11,039 bases of DNA, taken from assembly GCA_003529325.1 (NCBI GenBank), contig DPVW01000332.1:1-11039 (forward strand), written 5' to 3'. The translations under genes were made by a program, and so were the position numbers. The notes beneath the pieces are model-generated. The model made no database searches. It was not told the origin of the DNA and saw only the letters and a list, made by a program, of their open reading frames with translations. The DNA is from Candidatus Latescibacterota bacterium. Its GTDB lineage: Bacteria > Latescibacterota > UBA2968 > UBA8231. Positions 1 to 6,058 of the stretch are shown in pieces. Position 1 is the stretch's first letter. Every line of letters begins with the position of its first letter.

Positions 1-676
1 CGGGATGGACCAATAGCAGGCCGTCCTCGGTCTCATCTGCGGAAAGACGCTCGACGATGGGGATAAACTGCATGTATCCGGAACCGATCTCCTTCAGAAA
101 CTGGTATACCTGCTGCGGGTGATCGGCGTTGTTGTTCTGAAGGACCGTGAGCGTGTTGAACTCGACCTTGTGCTTCTTCAGCATCTCCAGCCCGGCCACG
201 ACACGGTCGAAGGTCGGTTTCTGCCCCTTGTCGACGCGGTAGCGGTCATGCAACTCGCGGGGACCATCGATCGACAGACCGACGAGAAAGTCATTCTCGA
301 CGAGAAACTCCCCCCACTCGTCGTCCAACAGGATGCCATTGGTCTGAAAAGCGTTGGTGATCTCTTTGCCATTTGCATACTGCTTCTGCAACGCTACGGC
401 ACGGCGAAAGAAATCGACGCCCATCAGGGTCGGTTCCCCCCCTTGCCAGGCGAAGTTCGCCGCCGGTACGTCCTGGGCTTCGATGTACTGGCGGACATAC
501 TTCTCAAGCACTTCATCACTCATACGCCAGTCACTCTTGGCGTCCGGGTAGAGCTTCTCCTTTTCCAGGTAAAAGCAATACTCGCAATCGATATTGCACA
601 CCGAACCCGACGGCTTGGCCATTACGTGACATGCAGAGGGTGCGGTGAGTGCGGAATTTCTGGACGATTCGGTCAT
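1..676 (-). CDS. Radical SAM protein, anaerobic sulfatase-maturase (AnSME) type, C-terminus cut off by window edge
   Basis: The frame reads from ATG at 676 to the left edge without a stop: 225 residues plus one base. The [4Fe-4S]/SAM cluster motif C-x3-C-x2-C is seen at Cys27, Cys31 and Cys34 (CNIDCEYCFYLEKE), preceded by HVMAKPSGSV. A GGEP motif (WQGGEPTL) lies near residue 80 and LSIDGPRELHD near 134-144. These are hallmarks of the AnSME family, which uses SAM radical chemistry to oxidise an active-site Cys or Ser of sulfatases to formylglycine in the cytoplasm. The SPASM-type C-terminal cysteines and the catalytic Asp would lie outside the window, so they cannot be checked. ATG 676 was chosen because the frame matches the family immediately after; Met19 (622) is an alternative. 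No clear Shine-Dalgarno sequence precedes it. No sulfatase gene is visible here. A peptide-modifying SPASM enzyme is possible but less likely. Confidence 0.88.
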   Translation of the reverse strand, partial: MTESSRNSALTAPSACHVMAKPSGSVCNIDCEYCFYLEKEKLYPDAKSDWRMSDEVLEKYVRQYIEAQDVPAANFAWQGGEPTLMGVDFFRRAVALQKQYANGKEITNAFQTNGILLDDEWGEFLVENDFLVGLSIDGPRELHDRYRVDKGQKPTFDRVVAGLEMLKKHKVEFNTLTVLQNNNADHPQQVYQFLKEIGSGYMQFIPIVERLSADETEDGLLLVHP

Positions 677-689
677 AGATGCCTATGAT
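661..689 (+). promoter_or_regulatory. Putative promoter of the metallophosphoesterase gene
   Basis: TGGACG (661-666) and TATGAT (684-689) are separated by 17 bp. The -35 is weak (4 of 6 matches to consensus) and the -10 is good (5 of 6). The predicted start near 696 leaves a leader of about 20 nt that contains the ribosome binding site at 705-710. The -10 shares its bases with the divergent maturase promoter. Confidence 0.4.
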
Positions 690-713
690 ACGCGGTCTCT
701 CAAAGAGGAGCAA
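685..713 (-). promoter_or_regulatory. Putative sigma70-type promoter of the maturase gene
   Basis: On the minus strand, TTGCTC (713-708) and TATCAT (690-685) are separated by 17 bp. The predicted transcription start near 678 is only about 2 nt before the ATG at 676, so the mRNA would be almost leaderless. The -10 box overlaps the opposite-strand -10 box of the phosphoesterase promoter. This is pattern matching only. Confidence 0.45.
705..710 (+). promoter_or_regulatory. Ribosome binding site deciding a TTG start
   Basis: GAGGAG (within AAAGAGGAG at 702-710) lies 6 nt before TTG at 717. It favours TTG 717 over the earlier in-frame GTG at 645, because GTG 645 lies upstream of the predicted promoter and would add residues before the conserved first strand. 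Confidence 0.7.
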
Positions 714-716
714 CGT

Positions 717-1415
717 TTGTCCCACGAACGAACGATTTTCGTCGGCGACATCCACGGCTGCGCGGCCGAATTTGAGGCGCTTCTCGACGCCGTCGTTTTT
801 CGTGGAGGACGGGATCGTCTCCTGCTCACAGGAGACGCCTTCACCCGCGGACCAGATCCTCTACGCGTGTGGGACTTGATCGGCGAAACGCGGGCGCGCA
901 TGGTCCTGGGCAATCACGACGATCGCCAACTACGCCAGTTACGCAACCACGCTGCGGGTCGTGAGCCGAGATTCAAGCACGAAGATCAACGGCGGACCTT
1001 CCAACATTTGCAGCAGGTCTCCGCCGACCTGCTGTTGTGGTTCAACGCCTGTCCTCTGTACATCGAAGAAGAGGATTTTCTCCTCGTACACGCCGGCATC
1101 CATCCAGAAAAGGGGCTGTCCGGGACTTCGCGTGACGAGTTCCTGACGATTCGCACGTGGCCCCCCATGGACGACATCGAGGGCCCACGCTGGCATGACT
1201 TCCTGTCGCCTCTCGAGGGCCGATCCCTCCTCTTTGGCCACGATGCGCCGGGGGGCCTCGTGCTGCGACGGGAGCGTGACGATCAGCGCCCATGGTTGTT
1301 GGGGCTGGATTCCGGCTGTATCTATGGCGGCGCCCTCAGCGCCTGGATCATGGAAGAGGACCGCCTGGTACGGATCGACAGCCGTCAGTCAGACGGCAGT
1401 CGCTGGTGGCGTTGA
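717..1415 (+). CDS. Calcineurin-like metallophosphoesterase (ApaH / PrpA-type phosphatase family)
   Basis: From TTG 717 the product has 232 residues. The metal-binding blocks of the family are in order: GDIHG at 10-14 (Asp11, His13), GDAFTRGPD at 39-47 (Asp40), GNHDD at 65-69 (Asn66, His67), VHAG at 124-127 (His125) and GHD at 174-176 (His175), followed by LGLDSGCIYGG near 196-205. This layout is that of small soluble bimetal phosphatases related to diadenosine-tetraphosphatase ApaH and the serine/threonine phosphatases PrpA/PrpB; the substrate cannot be told from sequence. The length is usual for the group. The gene is divergent from the maturase gene and convergent with the amidotransferase gene, with only 5 bp between the two stop codons. 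The start rests on a strong Shine-Dalgarno 6 nt upstream. Confidence 0.88.
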   Translation: MSHERTIFVGDIHGCAAEFEALLDAVVFRGGRDRLLLTGDAFTRGPDPLRVWDLIGETRARMVLGNHDDRQLRQLRNHAAGREPRFKHEDQRRTFQHLQQVSADLLLWFNACPLYIEEEDFLLVHAGIHPEKGLSGTSRDEFLTIRTWPPMDDIEGPRWHDFLSPLEGRSLLFGHDAPGGLVLRRERDDQRPWLLGLDSGCIYGGALSAWIMEEDRLVRIDSRQSDGSRWWR

Positions 1416-1420
1416 ACGGG

Positions 1421-2131
1421 TTATTGCCCCGCCCTATCGGTCAGATTGGCAAACAACCCCGCCCAGGAACTCCCCATACGCTCGGGATGAAACTGCACCC
1501 CCACCAACTGACCATCCTCGGTTTCGATGCCCTCGATCAGCCCATCAGGACTACGGGCGCTGACGATGAGATCCTCGCCAATATCGCCCAGTGCCTGCAG
1601 GTGATAGCTGTTCACACGCCGTTGCCCAGCCGCCAGACCTTCCAGTAGAGATCCCCCCGTCACCTCGATCTCGTGGAACACAGCCGCGCCGGAGTTCCTT
1701 GAGGGTGAGTGCGGGCTGCAACCGAGTTGCTGCTGCGCGTCGGCATAGATGCTGCCACCGAGGCGGGCGTTGATGAACTGCATGCCGTAGCAGATGCCGA
1801 GAACCGGGCGCTGACGCTGACGCACCCCCTCCCAGGCCCATAGATCCGCATTGGCGCGGTATCTTGGTGTGGGGGGCAGTTCCTCTGGCAGGGTCCCTAT
1901 GAGCCGCTCCCCGATTCCAGGACCGCCGGTGATCACAAGCCCGTCCAGCCGGTCCAGCAGCGGTTGCAGTGCGTGCCGTGAAGCCGTCATCGGCAGGACG
2001 ACGGGACAGCCACCGGCAGCCTCGACGGCATCGACATAGCTGGTTTCGAGATTCTGCCGTCGTCCTCCCCCATCTTCCTCCCGAAGCGACGTTGTGATGC
2101 CGATCAGGGGGCGGTCCACCTCTGCACTCAT
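1421..2131 (-). CDS. Class I glutamine amidotransferase-like hydrolase (peptidase C26, gamma-glutamyl-GABA hydrolase PuuD-like)
   Basis: The 236-residue protein begins RPLIGITTS and YVDAVEAAGGCPVVLP, as PuuD-family enzymes do. The catalytic triad is visible: nucleophile Cys114 in LGICYGMQ, and His215 and Glu217 in GVQFHPE. VNSYHLQAL (173-181) and the oxyanion-strand motif ITGGPGIG (67-74) also fit. The family hydrolyses gamma-glutamyl amide bonds, classically gamma-glutamyl-GABA in putrescine breakdown, in the cytoplasm. No other putrescine gene is here, so the actual substrate is open. The start codon overlaps the stop of the upstream DUF5069 gene (ATGA at 2131-2128) and lacks a clear Shine-Dalgarno sequence, which points to translational coupling. 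The length is slightly below that of E. coli PuuD (254 residues) and the domain appears complete. Confidence 0.9.
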   Translation of the reverse strand: MSAEVDRPLIGITTSLREEDGGGRRQNLETSYVDAVEAAGGCPVVLPMTASRHALQPLLDRLDGLVITGGPGIGERLIGTLPEELPPTPRYRANADLWAWEGVRQRQRPVLGICYGMQFINARLGGSIYADAQQQLGCSPHSPSRNSGAAVFHEIEVTGGSLLEGLAAGQRRVNSYHLQALGDIGEDLIVSARSPDGLIEGIETEDGQLVGVQFHPERMGSSWAGLFANLTDRAGQ

Positions 2132-3432
2132 ACGCTGGCCCGCAGTCGGGCGAGGAAGATTTCATCATCGAGCCGAGCCAGGACCATGAAAGTACCAACA
2201 TCCTCGCGAGCGGCGTCGGTCGCCTTCACTCCCTCAGTCAGAAAGGCACGGGCGCCATCGCTGCTCCCGGGGCCCAGTTCGACAAGACTGTTGTTGAAGG
2301 CGGCGATATCGGCGTCACGTCCCTGTAACCGATCACCGAGCCAGGCGACGACCTCGGCGTCCGTCCCATGCTGCTTGAGGCCCTCGGTGAAAGCCTCTGG
2401 TGATAGTCCGAGCAATTTCAGAACACGCCGATCGAAACCGGAATCGTCACCGAACCAGTAGGCGCCGATGTGGCCACTGATCTGTGCGCGACCCTTGTCG
2501 ATCATGCGTGCCAGACCATACGCCCCACCAAGGTTGTTGTCGAAAGGAGATCTCGGGGGCCGACGATTCAGATCGACAATACCAAAGGAGGCCTCATCGT
2601 CGATGTCCATCATGGCAAAATACGTCGTCACTTCCGGGCGCTCCGGACAGACCTCATCCCGACGTTTGCGGAAGGCCCCCTCTGAACCGGGTGTCGTGAT
2701 GCCGTGGCGGGTGAGTTTCTCGTTCAGCACACTCACAGCGCCAGGTGTGAGTGTCATCTGCTGTGAAATCCATTCGGCAAGTTCCGTGTCATTTGGGTTG
2801 CGCCATGCCGCCTCCTCAAAATCTTGCTGCGAAATGCCGAGAAATTCGAGAATGGTACGATCCACATATGAGTCATTCCCGTATTTGTACGCACCGAGTT
2901 TGCCTGCCCGCCTGCCGCGGGCCTTGTCGGCCATGCGGGCTGCCCCGACGATGCCGGCGACGGTGCGCAGAAATGCGGTACGAGGCGGCCCGGTCGTGAG
3001 GTCCTCGTCGCGGAATGCGCCCCAGTCGTCCAGTTCGATCGAGGCGTAGACGGTGGTGATATCGGTGCTGCCAGGGGCGAAGTTGACGATACGCTCCCGC
3101 AGCAGTTGACGATGCAGATCGTCCAGCGGTTCGCGCGTCAACTGCTCGTTGTTGAAAGCCTCGATCTGGTCTTGGCTGCATCTCATACGCTCACGAACCC
3201 AGGCTTCCAGTTCATCATCCCAGAGGCGGTCGGCGGCGTCAGCGAAATCATCGACTGCGACTCCGAGCAACTCCAGGACTTCGCAGTCCAGACCGGAGGA
3301 TTCGCCGTATTTGAATTCGCCGAGCAAATCGGCATTGTGTCCGCGTGCCTTGTCGGTCATGCGCGCCAGGCCGACGATACCGGCGATACCCGCGTTCGAT
3401 GGTCGACGGGGAGGTTGACGAGTAAGATCCAT
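2128..3432 (-). CDS. Protein of three tandem DUF5069 domains, function unknown
   Basis: The 434-residue product consists of three related units, roughly residues 1-140, 144-283 and 286-434. Each starts with a DLT/DLN-x-PPR motif, followed by G(L/A)ARM-x-DK(A/G)R (21-30, 163-172, 307-315), then a G-x-(F/Y)-x-(Y/F)G segment, D-x-x(V/I)L(E/K)(L/F)LG, and an acidic tail with ELDDW, DIDDE or RLDDE. This matches DUF5069, which usually occurs as a single domain of about 140-150 residues and has no established function. No signal peptide or membrane segment is seen, so the protein is probably cytoplasmic. ATG 3432 is preceded by GAGAGGG about 10 nt upstream and by a good promoter. It is the first gene of a coupled pair with the PuuD-like hydrolase, which suggests but does not prove a shared pathway. 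The family assignment is from memory of its motif pattern. Confidence 0.82.
   Translation of the reverse strand: MDLTRQPPRRPSNAGIAGIVGLARMTDKARGHNADLLGEFKYGESSGLDCEVLELLGVAVDDFADAADRLWDDELEAWVRERMRCSQDQIEAFNNEQLTREPLDDLHRQLLRERIVNFAPGSTDITTVYASIELDDWGAFRDEDLTTGPPRTAFLRTVAGIVGAARMADKARGRRAGKLGAYKYGNDSYVDRTILEFLGISQQDFEEAAWRNPNDTELAEWISQQMTLTPGAVSVLNEKLTRHGITTPGSEGAFRKRRDEVCPERPEVTTYFAMMDIDDEASFGIVDLNRRPPRSPFDNNLGGAYGLARMIDKGRAQISGHIGAYWFGDDSGFDRRVLKLLGLSPEAFTEGLKQHGTDAEVVAWLGDRLQGRDADIAAFNNSLVELGPGSSDGARAFLTEGVKATDAAREDVGTFMVLARLDDEIFLARLRASV
2131..3432 (-). repeat. Triplicated DUF5069 coding units
   Basis: The unit boundaries in DNA are about 3432-3013, 3003-2584 and 2577-2131. Similarity is clear at protein level in the shared PPR, ARM-x-DK(A/G)R and LLG/FLG motifs but not at nucleotide level, so the triplication is old and the units have diverged. 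Confidence 0.75.
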
Positions 3433-3486
3433 CTGCTTGATACCCTCTCGTTGTCAGGCGTGTGATCAGTTGTCGGTTTCTGGCCG

Positions 3487-3515
3487 AATGTAACGGCGGC
3501 CGAACAGGACCTCAA
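3487..3515 (-). promoter_or_regulatory. Putative promoter of the DUF5069-amidotransferase operon
   Basis: On the minus strand, TTGAGG (3515-3510) and TACATT (3492-3487) are separated by exactly 17 bp. The predicted start near 3480 gives a leader of about 48 nt with GAGAGGG before the ATG. It has the same -10 hexamer and spacing as the clpP promoter in this window. Confidence 0.5.
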
Positions 3516-3516
3516 G

Positions 3517-4002
3517 ATGATTGGCGCGACGCCCGGGTTGCTTTTCCCCCCGCAGCACCCATACAATACTCAGTTGACGACGACGAAGGATAACTTCTAC
3601 GATGGGGACAGCGAGTATCCCGCAGGCACCTTCTGCTGGATCGACTTGGCGACGGATCCTGGGGCGGCCAAGTCCTTTTACGGCGAGTTGCTTGGTTGGG
3701 ATTATCTGGTGGTCCCCACAGACGTGGGCACCACCTATAATCTGGCGACGATCGAGGCCAGGCAGGTGGCAGCTATCTGTCCTCTGCCAGAGGAACGGGC
3801 GGGGAGGCCACCCTACTGGCTCAGCTATGTCTCCGTCGCCAATGCCGACGAAGCGGCCACAAAAGCTGTTGATCTTGGTGGCACACTGCTGATGGAGCCC
3901 TTTGATGTCATGACCGCCGGCCGGATATCTGTCATCCAGGACCCGACGGGTGCCCTCTTTTCGGTGTGGGGTCGAAGGATCACTTTGGCGCCGCGCTGGT
4001 AA
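3517..4002 (+). CDS. Intact frame for the N-terminal VOC domain of the broken gene
   Basis: As the sequence stands, this frame gives up to 161 residues from ATG 3517 (142 from TTG 3574) and covers all of VOC domain 1. It ends with about ten non-homologous residues (RRITLAPRW) after the shift at 3968-3971. It could make a single-domain product if the shift is real. The first 19 residues after ATG 3517 look non-homologous, and the predicted promoter lies inside them. Confidence 0.6.
   Translation: MIGATPGLLFPPQHPYNTQLTTTKDNFYDGDSEYPAGTFCWIDLATDPGAAKSFYGELLGWDYLVVPTDVGTTYNLATIEARQVAAICPLPEERAGRPPYWLSYVSVANADEAATKAVDLGGTLLMEPFDVMTAGRISVIQDPTGALFSVWGRRITLAPRW
3538..3567 (+). promoter_or_regulatory. 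Putative promoter of the VOC-fpg transcription unit
   Basis: TTGCTT (3538-3543) and TACAAT (3562-3567) are separated by 18 bp. The predicted start near 3574 coincides with the in-frame TTG that gives the best-fitting N-terminus of the VOC protein, implying a leaderless or near-leaderless mRNA. Confidence 0.45.
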
Positions 4003-4369
4003 ATCAGCACGGAACGCTCTGCTGGAACGAGCTGATGACGAAGGATCCAGTGGCGGCAGCAGCATTTTACACGGGAATGTTCGGTTGGAAACGGAGCCCT
4101 TCGGTGACAGTTACACCGTCTTCATGAATGGCGAACGCCCCGCAGGCGGTGTGCTCGGCATCGACGAAGAGATGGGACCGGTGCCACCAAACTGGTCCGT
4201 CTACTTCTACGTTGATGACTGCGACGCCATCCACGAGCGGGCTGTGGCCCTCGGCGGCTCCATCCACATGCCCCCCATGGACTACCCGGAGGTGGGTCGA
4301 GGTTGCGTGCTGGGCGATCCTCAGGGCGGCACTTTCGCGGTGATCAAACTCGTCAGTCCACCCGATTAA
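3574..4369 (+). pseudogene. Two-domain VOC (glyoxalase-fold) protein gene with two single-base frameshifts
   Basis: Read with two corrections, the region encodes one continuous protein of about 265 residues with two VOC domains, a layout common in bacterial proteins of the mycobacterial CFP30B type. Domain 1 runs from YPAGTFCWIDLATDP to VIQDPTGALFSVWG. The linker SKDHFGAALVN and the start of domain 2 (GTLCWNELMTKDP) are in another frame, and the rest (TEPFGDSYTVFMNG to GTFAVIKL) is in the third. Both shifts fall in homopolymers: GGGG at 3968-3971, where a fifth G restores the frame, and AAA at 4089-4091, where a fourth A restores it. Adding both bases gives 266 codons exactly. Such changes may be sequencing or assembly errors, or a recent pseudogene. 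VOC proteins include metal-dependent lyases, dioxygenases and binding proteins; no substrate can be named. TTG 3574 fits the family N-terminus; ATG 3517 with AGGA 7 nt before it is an alternative. Confidence 0.85.
4092..4369 (+). pseudogene. C-terminal fragment of the second VOC domain
   Basis: From about 4092 to the TAA at 4367-4369 the frame carries the rest of VOC domain 2, including WSVYFYVDDCDAIHERAV and GCVLGDPQGGTFAVI. The same frame is open back to an ATG at 3950, but those upstream codons read domain 1 and the linker out of frame. A separate functional gene starting at 3950 is therefore unlikely. Confidence 0.7.
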
Positions 4370-4386
4370 GACGCCTTTGCACTTCC

Positions 4387-5208
4387 TTGCCTGAACTACC
4401 AGAAGTCGAAACCGTGTGCCGCGCCATGGCGGCTCATCTGGTGGGCCGCCGCGTGACCGACGCCTGGACGGACGGTCTGCGCTTGCGTGAGCCCCTGTCT
4501 CGGACCGCCGTCCGTTCCCTGGTGGGTGAGCGGATCGAAGCGGCCCGGCGGCGCGCCAAGTTCCTGCTGTTTCCGCTGACTTCCGGCCGCACCTTGCTCG
4601 TACACCTGGGGATGACGGGCAATCTCGTCTTCCGCACCGGCCAGAACGCGGAACCGACGGCACACGACCACGTGTTGTTGGACCTCGACCAGGGCCCACC
4701 TCTGGTCTATACTGACCCCAGACGCTTCGGCCTGTTCAAGGTGCTGACGGCGACAGGGCTGGCTCGCAGCAAATGGCTCCGGAATCTCGGCGTGGAGCCT
4801 CTCTCCGACGACTTCGACGGCAACTTCCTGCACACTGCCTGTGAAGGACGCTCCCGACCGATCAAGAACCTGTTGCTGGATGGTCACATCGTCGTCGGCG
4901 TCGGCAACATCTACGCCAGCGAGGCCCTCTTCGGAGCCCGCATCCGGCCTACCACACCAGCCGGTCGCATCTCGCGTCCACGCATGGTGCGGCTCGTTGC
5001 CGAGATCAAGGCAGTCCTGCAGCGCTCCATCGACCATGGCGGCACGACGATCAACGACTACCTCGGCTCGGGTGAAGGTGGCTACTTCCAGCAGGAGTTG
5101 ACCGTCTACGGCCGCGCCGGCGAAGGCTGCCTGGTCTGCGACAAGCCCATCACCAACAAAGTCCTCTCCGGCCGCAGCACCTTCTACTGCACCACCTGCC
5201 AACACTGA
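4387..5208 (+). CDS. mutM: Formamidopyrimidine-DNA glycosylase (Fpg/MutM)
   Basis: The 273-residue protein starts at TTG 4387, giving (M)PELPEVETV. After Met removal, Pro becomes the catalytic N-terminal nucleophile and Glu the proton-relay residue, so this start is fixed by mechanism. Also present are Lys58 in RRRAKFLLF, the void-filling set Met76 (HLGMTG), Arg113 and Phe114 (DPRRFG), Asn174 in VGNIYASEALF, and a C-terminal C-x2-C-x16-C-x2-C zinc finger (Cys248, 251, 268, 271) with the DNA-contacting Arg263 (SGRSTFYC). The enzyme excises 8-oxoguanine and ring-opened purines from DNA and nicks the abasic site. The length is close to E. coli Fpg (269). It lies 17 bp after the VOC stop on the same strand and has no recognisable Shine-Dalgarno sequence, so it is probably transcribed with the VOC gene. 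All expected active-site residues are present. Confidence 0.96.
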   Translation: MPELPEVETVCRAMAAHLVGRRVTDAWTDGLRLREPLSRTAVRSLVGERIEAARRRAKFLLFPLTSGRTLLVHLGMTGNLVFRTGQNAEPTAHDHVLLDLDQGPPLVYTDPRRFGLFKVLTATGLARSKWLRNLGVEPLSDDFDGNFLHTACEGRSRPIKNLLLDGHIVVGVGNIYASEALFGARIRPTTPAGRISRPRMVRLVAEIKAVLQRSIDHGGTTINDYLGSGEGGYFQQELTVYGRAGEGCLVCDKPITNKVLSGRSTFYCTTCQH

Positions 5209-5372
5209 TCCCCCCACCAGAACGAGAAAACGCCGCCTCCCAAAATGGGAAGCGACGTCCATCTCTTTCAACCTGCGAATCCGCGCAGTCTGAACCAGCA
5301 GTAGGAATCGGGTGACGCGCCAGCCGACGGAAACACCGTCCCAAAGTTTGGCCCGAAGGGTCAAACTTACAA
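5209..5372. other. Intergenic region with several inverted repeats; possible structured RNA
   Basis: No credible gene lies here. Four inverted repeats are visible: 5231-5257 (11-bp arms, 5-nt loop), 5273-5288 (CTGCG/CGCAG), 5326-5340 (GACGG/CCGTC) and 5344-5368 (11-bp arms, GAA loop, one wobble pair on the plus strand). A fifth (5373-5402) overlaps the clpP end. They may be terminators of two converging transcripts, or parts of a small RNA. I recognised no riboswitch or tRNA signature on either strand. Confidence 0.45.
5231..5257 (-). terminator. Terminator-like hairpin, minus strand
   Basis: On the minus strand the arms CGTCGCTTCCC and GGGAGGCGGCG pair over 11 bp with two G-U pairs around the loop ATTTT, followed by TTTTCTCG (5230 downward). 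On the plus strand the same arms have two C-A mismatches, so the minus direction fits better. It would catch transcripts that read through the clpP terminator, or end a short RNA between the two hairpins. Confidence 0.5.
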
Positions 5373-5402
5373 GAAAGGATCGCGCTTTTCAGCGATCCTT
5401 TC
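5373..5402 (-). terminator. clpP terminator hairpin containing the stop codon
   Basis: A perfect 11-bp inverted repeat (GAAAGGATCGC / GCGATCCTTTC) surrounds an 8-nt loop that begins with the clpP TGA at 5391-5389. The U-rich tail on the minus strand is short (CTTTCTTG). The 3' arm of the hairpin begins within 10 nt of the stop codon, so the last sense codons form part of the stem. Confidence 0.6.
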
Positions 5403-6009
5403 CGTTGGCCGCAGGCAACAAGGTCGATGTCAAGACATCATCGATCAGGCCATACTCCTTGGCCTCTTCAGGCGACATGTAGTAGTCCCGATCCGTGTCT
5501 TTGGCGATCTTGTCGATCTCCTGGCCGGTGTGAAAGGACAGCAGCCTGTTGATCTCCTCACGGGTTCGCAACATCTCACGTGCGTGGATGTCGAGATCGG
5601 TTGCGCGTCCGGTGATCGTTCCCATAATCAGTGGTTGATGAATCATGATACGGGCATGGGACCAGGTGAAACGCCGCCCCTTGTTGCCACCGGCGAGCAG
5701 CACGGCTCCCATGCTTGCCGCCAATCCGGTGCAGACCGTGGAGACGGGGGAACTGATGGCCTGCATGGCATCATAGATTGCGAGTCCGTCACTGACAGAG
5801 CCGCCGGGGCTGTTGATATAGAGGATGATCTCGCTATCGGGATCCTGAGCATCCAGCGACAACAGCCGCGTTACTACAGCCTTGGCCGACTCGTCATCGA
5901 CCTGTGACCAGAGGAAGATCTTCCTGGCCTTGAGCAGGGAGTGCTCGATATTGCGCTCAGTAAACTCCTTGAGAAGTCCTTCTTCTTTTTCCGTGTCCTC
6001 TTCTGCCAT
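5389..6009 (-). CDS. clpP: ATP-dependent Clp protease proteolytic subunit
   Basis: From ATG 6009 the protein has 206 residues, normal for ClpP. The catalytic triad is Ser99 (GLAASMGAVLLAGG), His124 (ARIMIHQP) and Asp175 (DTDRDYYMSPEEA); YINSPGGSVSDGLAIYDAMQ (64-83) forms the substrate-binding and oxyanion region. ClpP assembles as a tetradecameric peptidase chamber fed by ClpX or ClpA/C. The N-terminal stretch LKARKIFLWSQVDDESAK differs from the E. coli-type LLKERVIFLTG form and resembles ClpP2-like paralogues of several non-proteobacterial groups, so a second clpP elsewhere is likely; that is inference. No clpX or tig lies next to it, which is unusual for a main clpP. An upstream in-frame ATG at 6087 overlaps the RND stop and lies on the promoter, so it was rejected as the start. 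It has its own promoter and terminator. Confidence 0.95.
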   Translation of the reverse strand: MAEEDTEKEEGLLKEFTERNIEHSLLKARKIFLWSQVDDESAKAVVTRLLSLDAQDPDSEIILYINSPGGSVSDGLAIYDAMQAISSPVSTVCTGLAASMGAVLLAGGNKGRRFTWSHARIMIHQPLIMGTITGRATDLDIHAREMLRTREEINRLLSFHTGQEIDKIAKDTDRDYYMSPEEAKEYGLIDDVLTSTLLPAANGKDR

Positions 6010-6033
6010 GCTCTTTCGCTCTTTCGCTCTTTC
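6010..6033 (-). repeat. Three tandem copies of an octamer abutting the clpP start codon
   Basis: On the minus strand GAAAGAGC is repeated three times exactly (6033-6026, 6025-6018, 6017-6010) and the ATG at 6009 follows directly. The middle copy places a purine-rich, Shine-Dalgarno-like GAAAGAG about 9 nt from the start codon. No better ribosome binding site is visible. Confidence 0.9.
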
Positions 6034-6058
6034 TGACGTGTTCCGCGACGGAAATGGG

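Noticed and set aside
119..688. 189-codon plus-strand frame at the left end
   Set aside because: It is the shadow of the radical SAM gene, whose cluster motif is on the minus strand.
645..716. Upstream GTG-started extension of the phosphoesterase
   Set aside because: It precedes the predicted promoter start and the strong ribosome binding site, and adds residues with no family resemblance.
1381..1397. Inverted repeat GCCGTC-AGTCA-GACGGC near the convergent stops
   Set aside because: It lies inside the phosphoesterase coding end, has only 6-bp arms and no T-run on either side; too weak to call a terminator.
4396..5364. 322-codon open frame on the minus strand opposite fpg
   Set aside because: It is wholly antisense to a certain gene, with Ala/Gly/Val-rich low-information sequence and no recognisable domain.
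5258..5372. Possible riboswitch or tRNA between fpg and clpP
   Set aside because: I compared it by eye with tRNA T-arm and cyclic-di-GMP riboswitch signatures; a short GGGACG resemblance is not supported by the rest of the fold.
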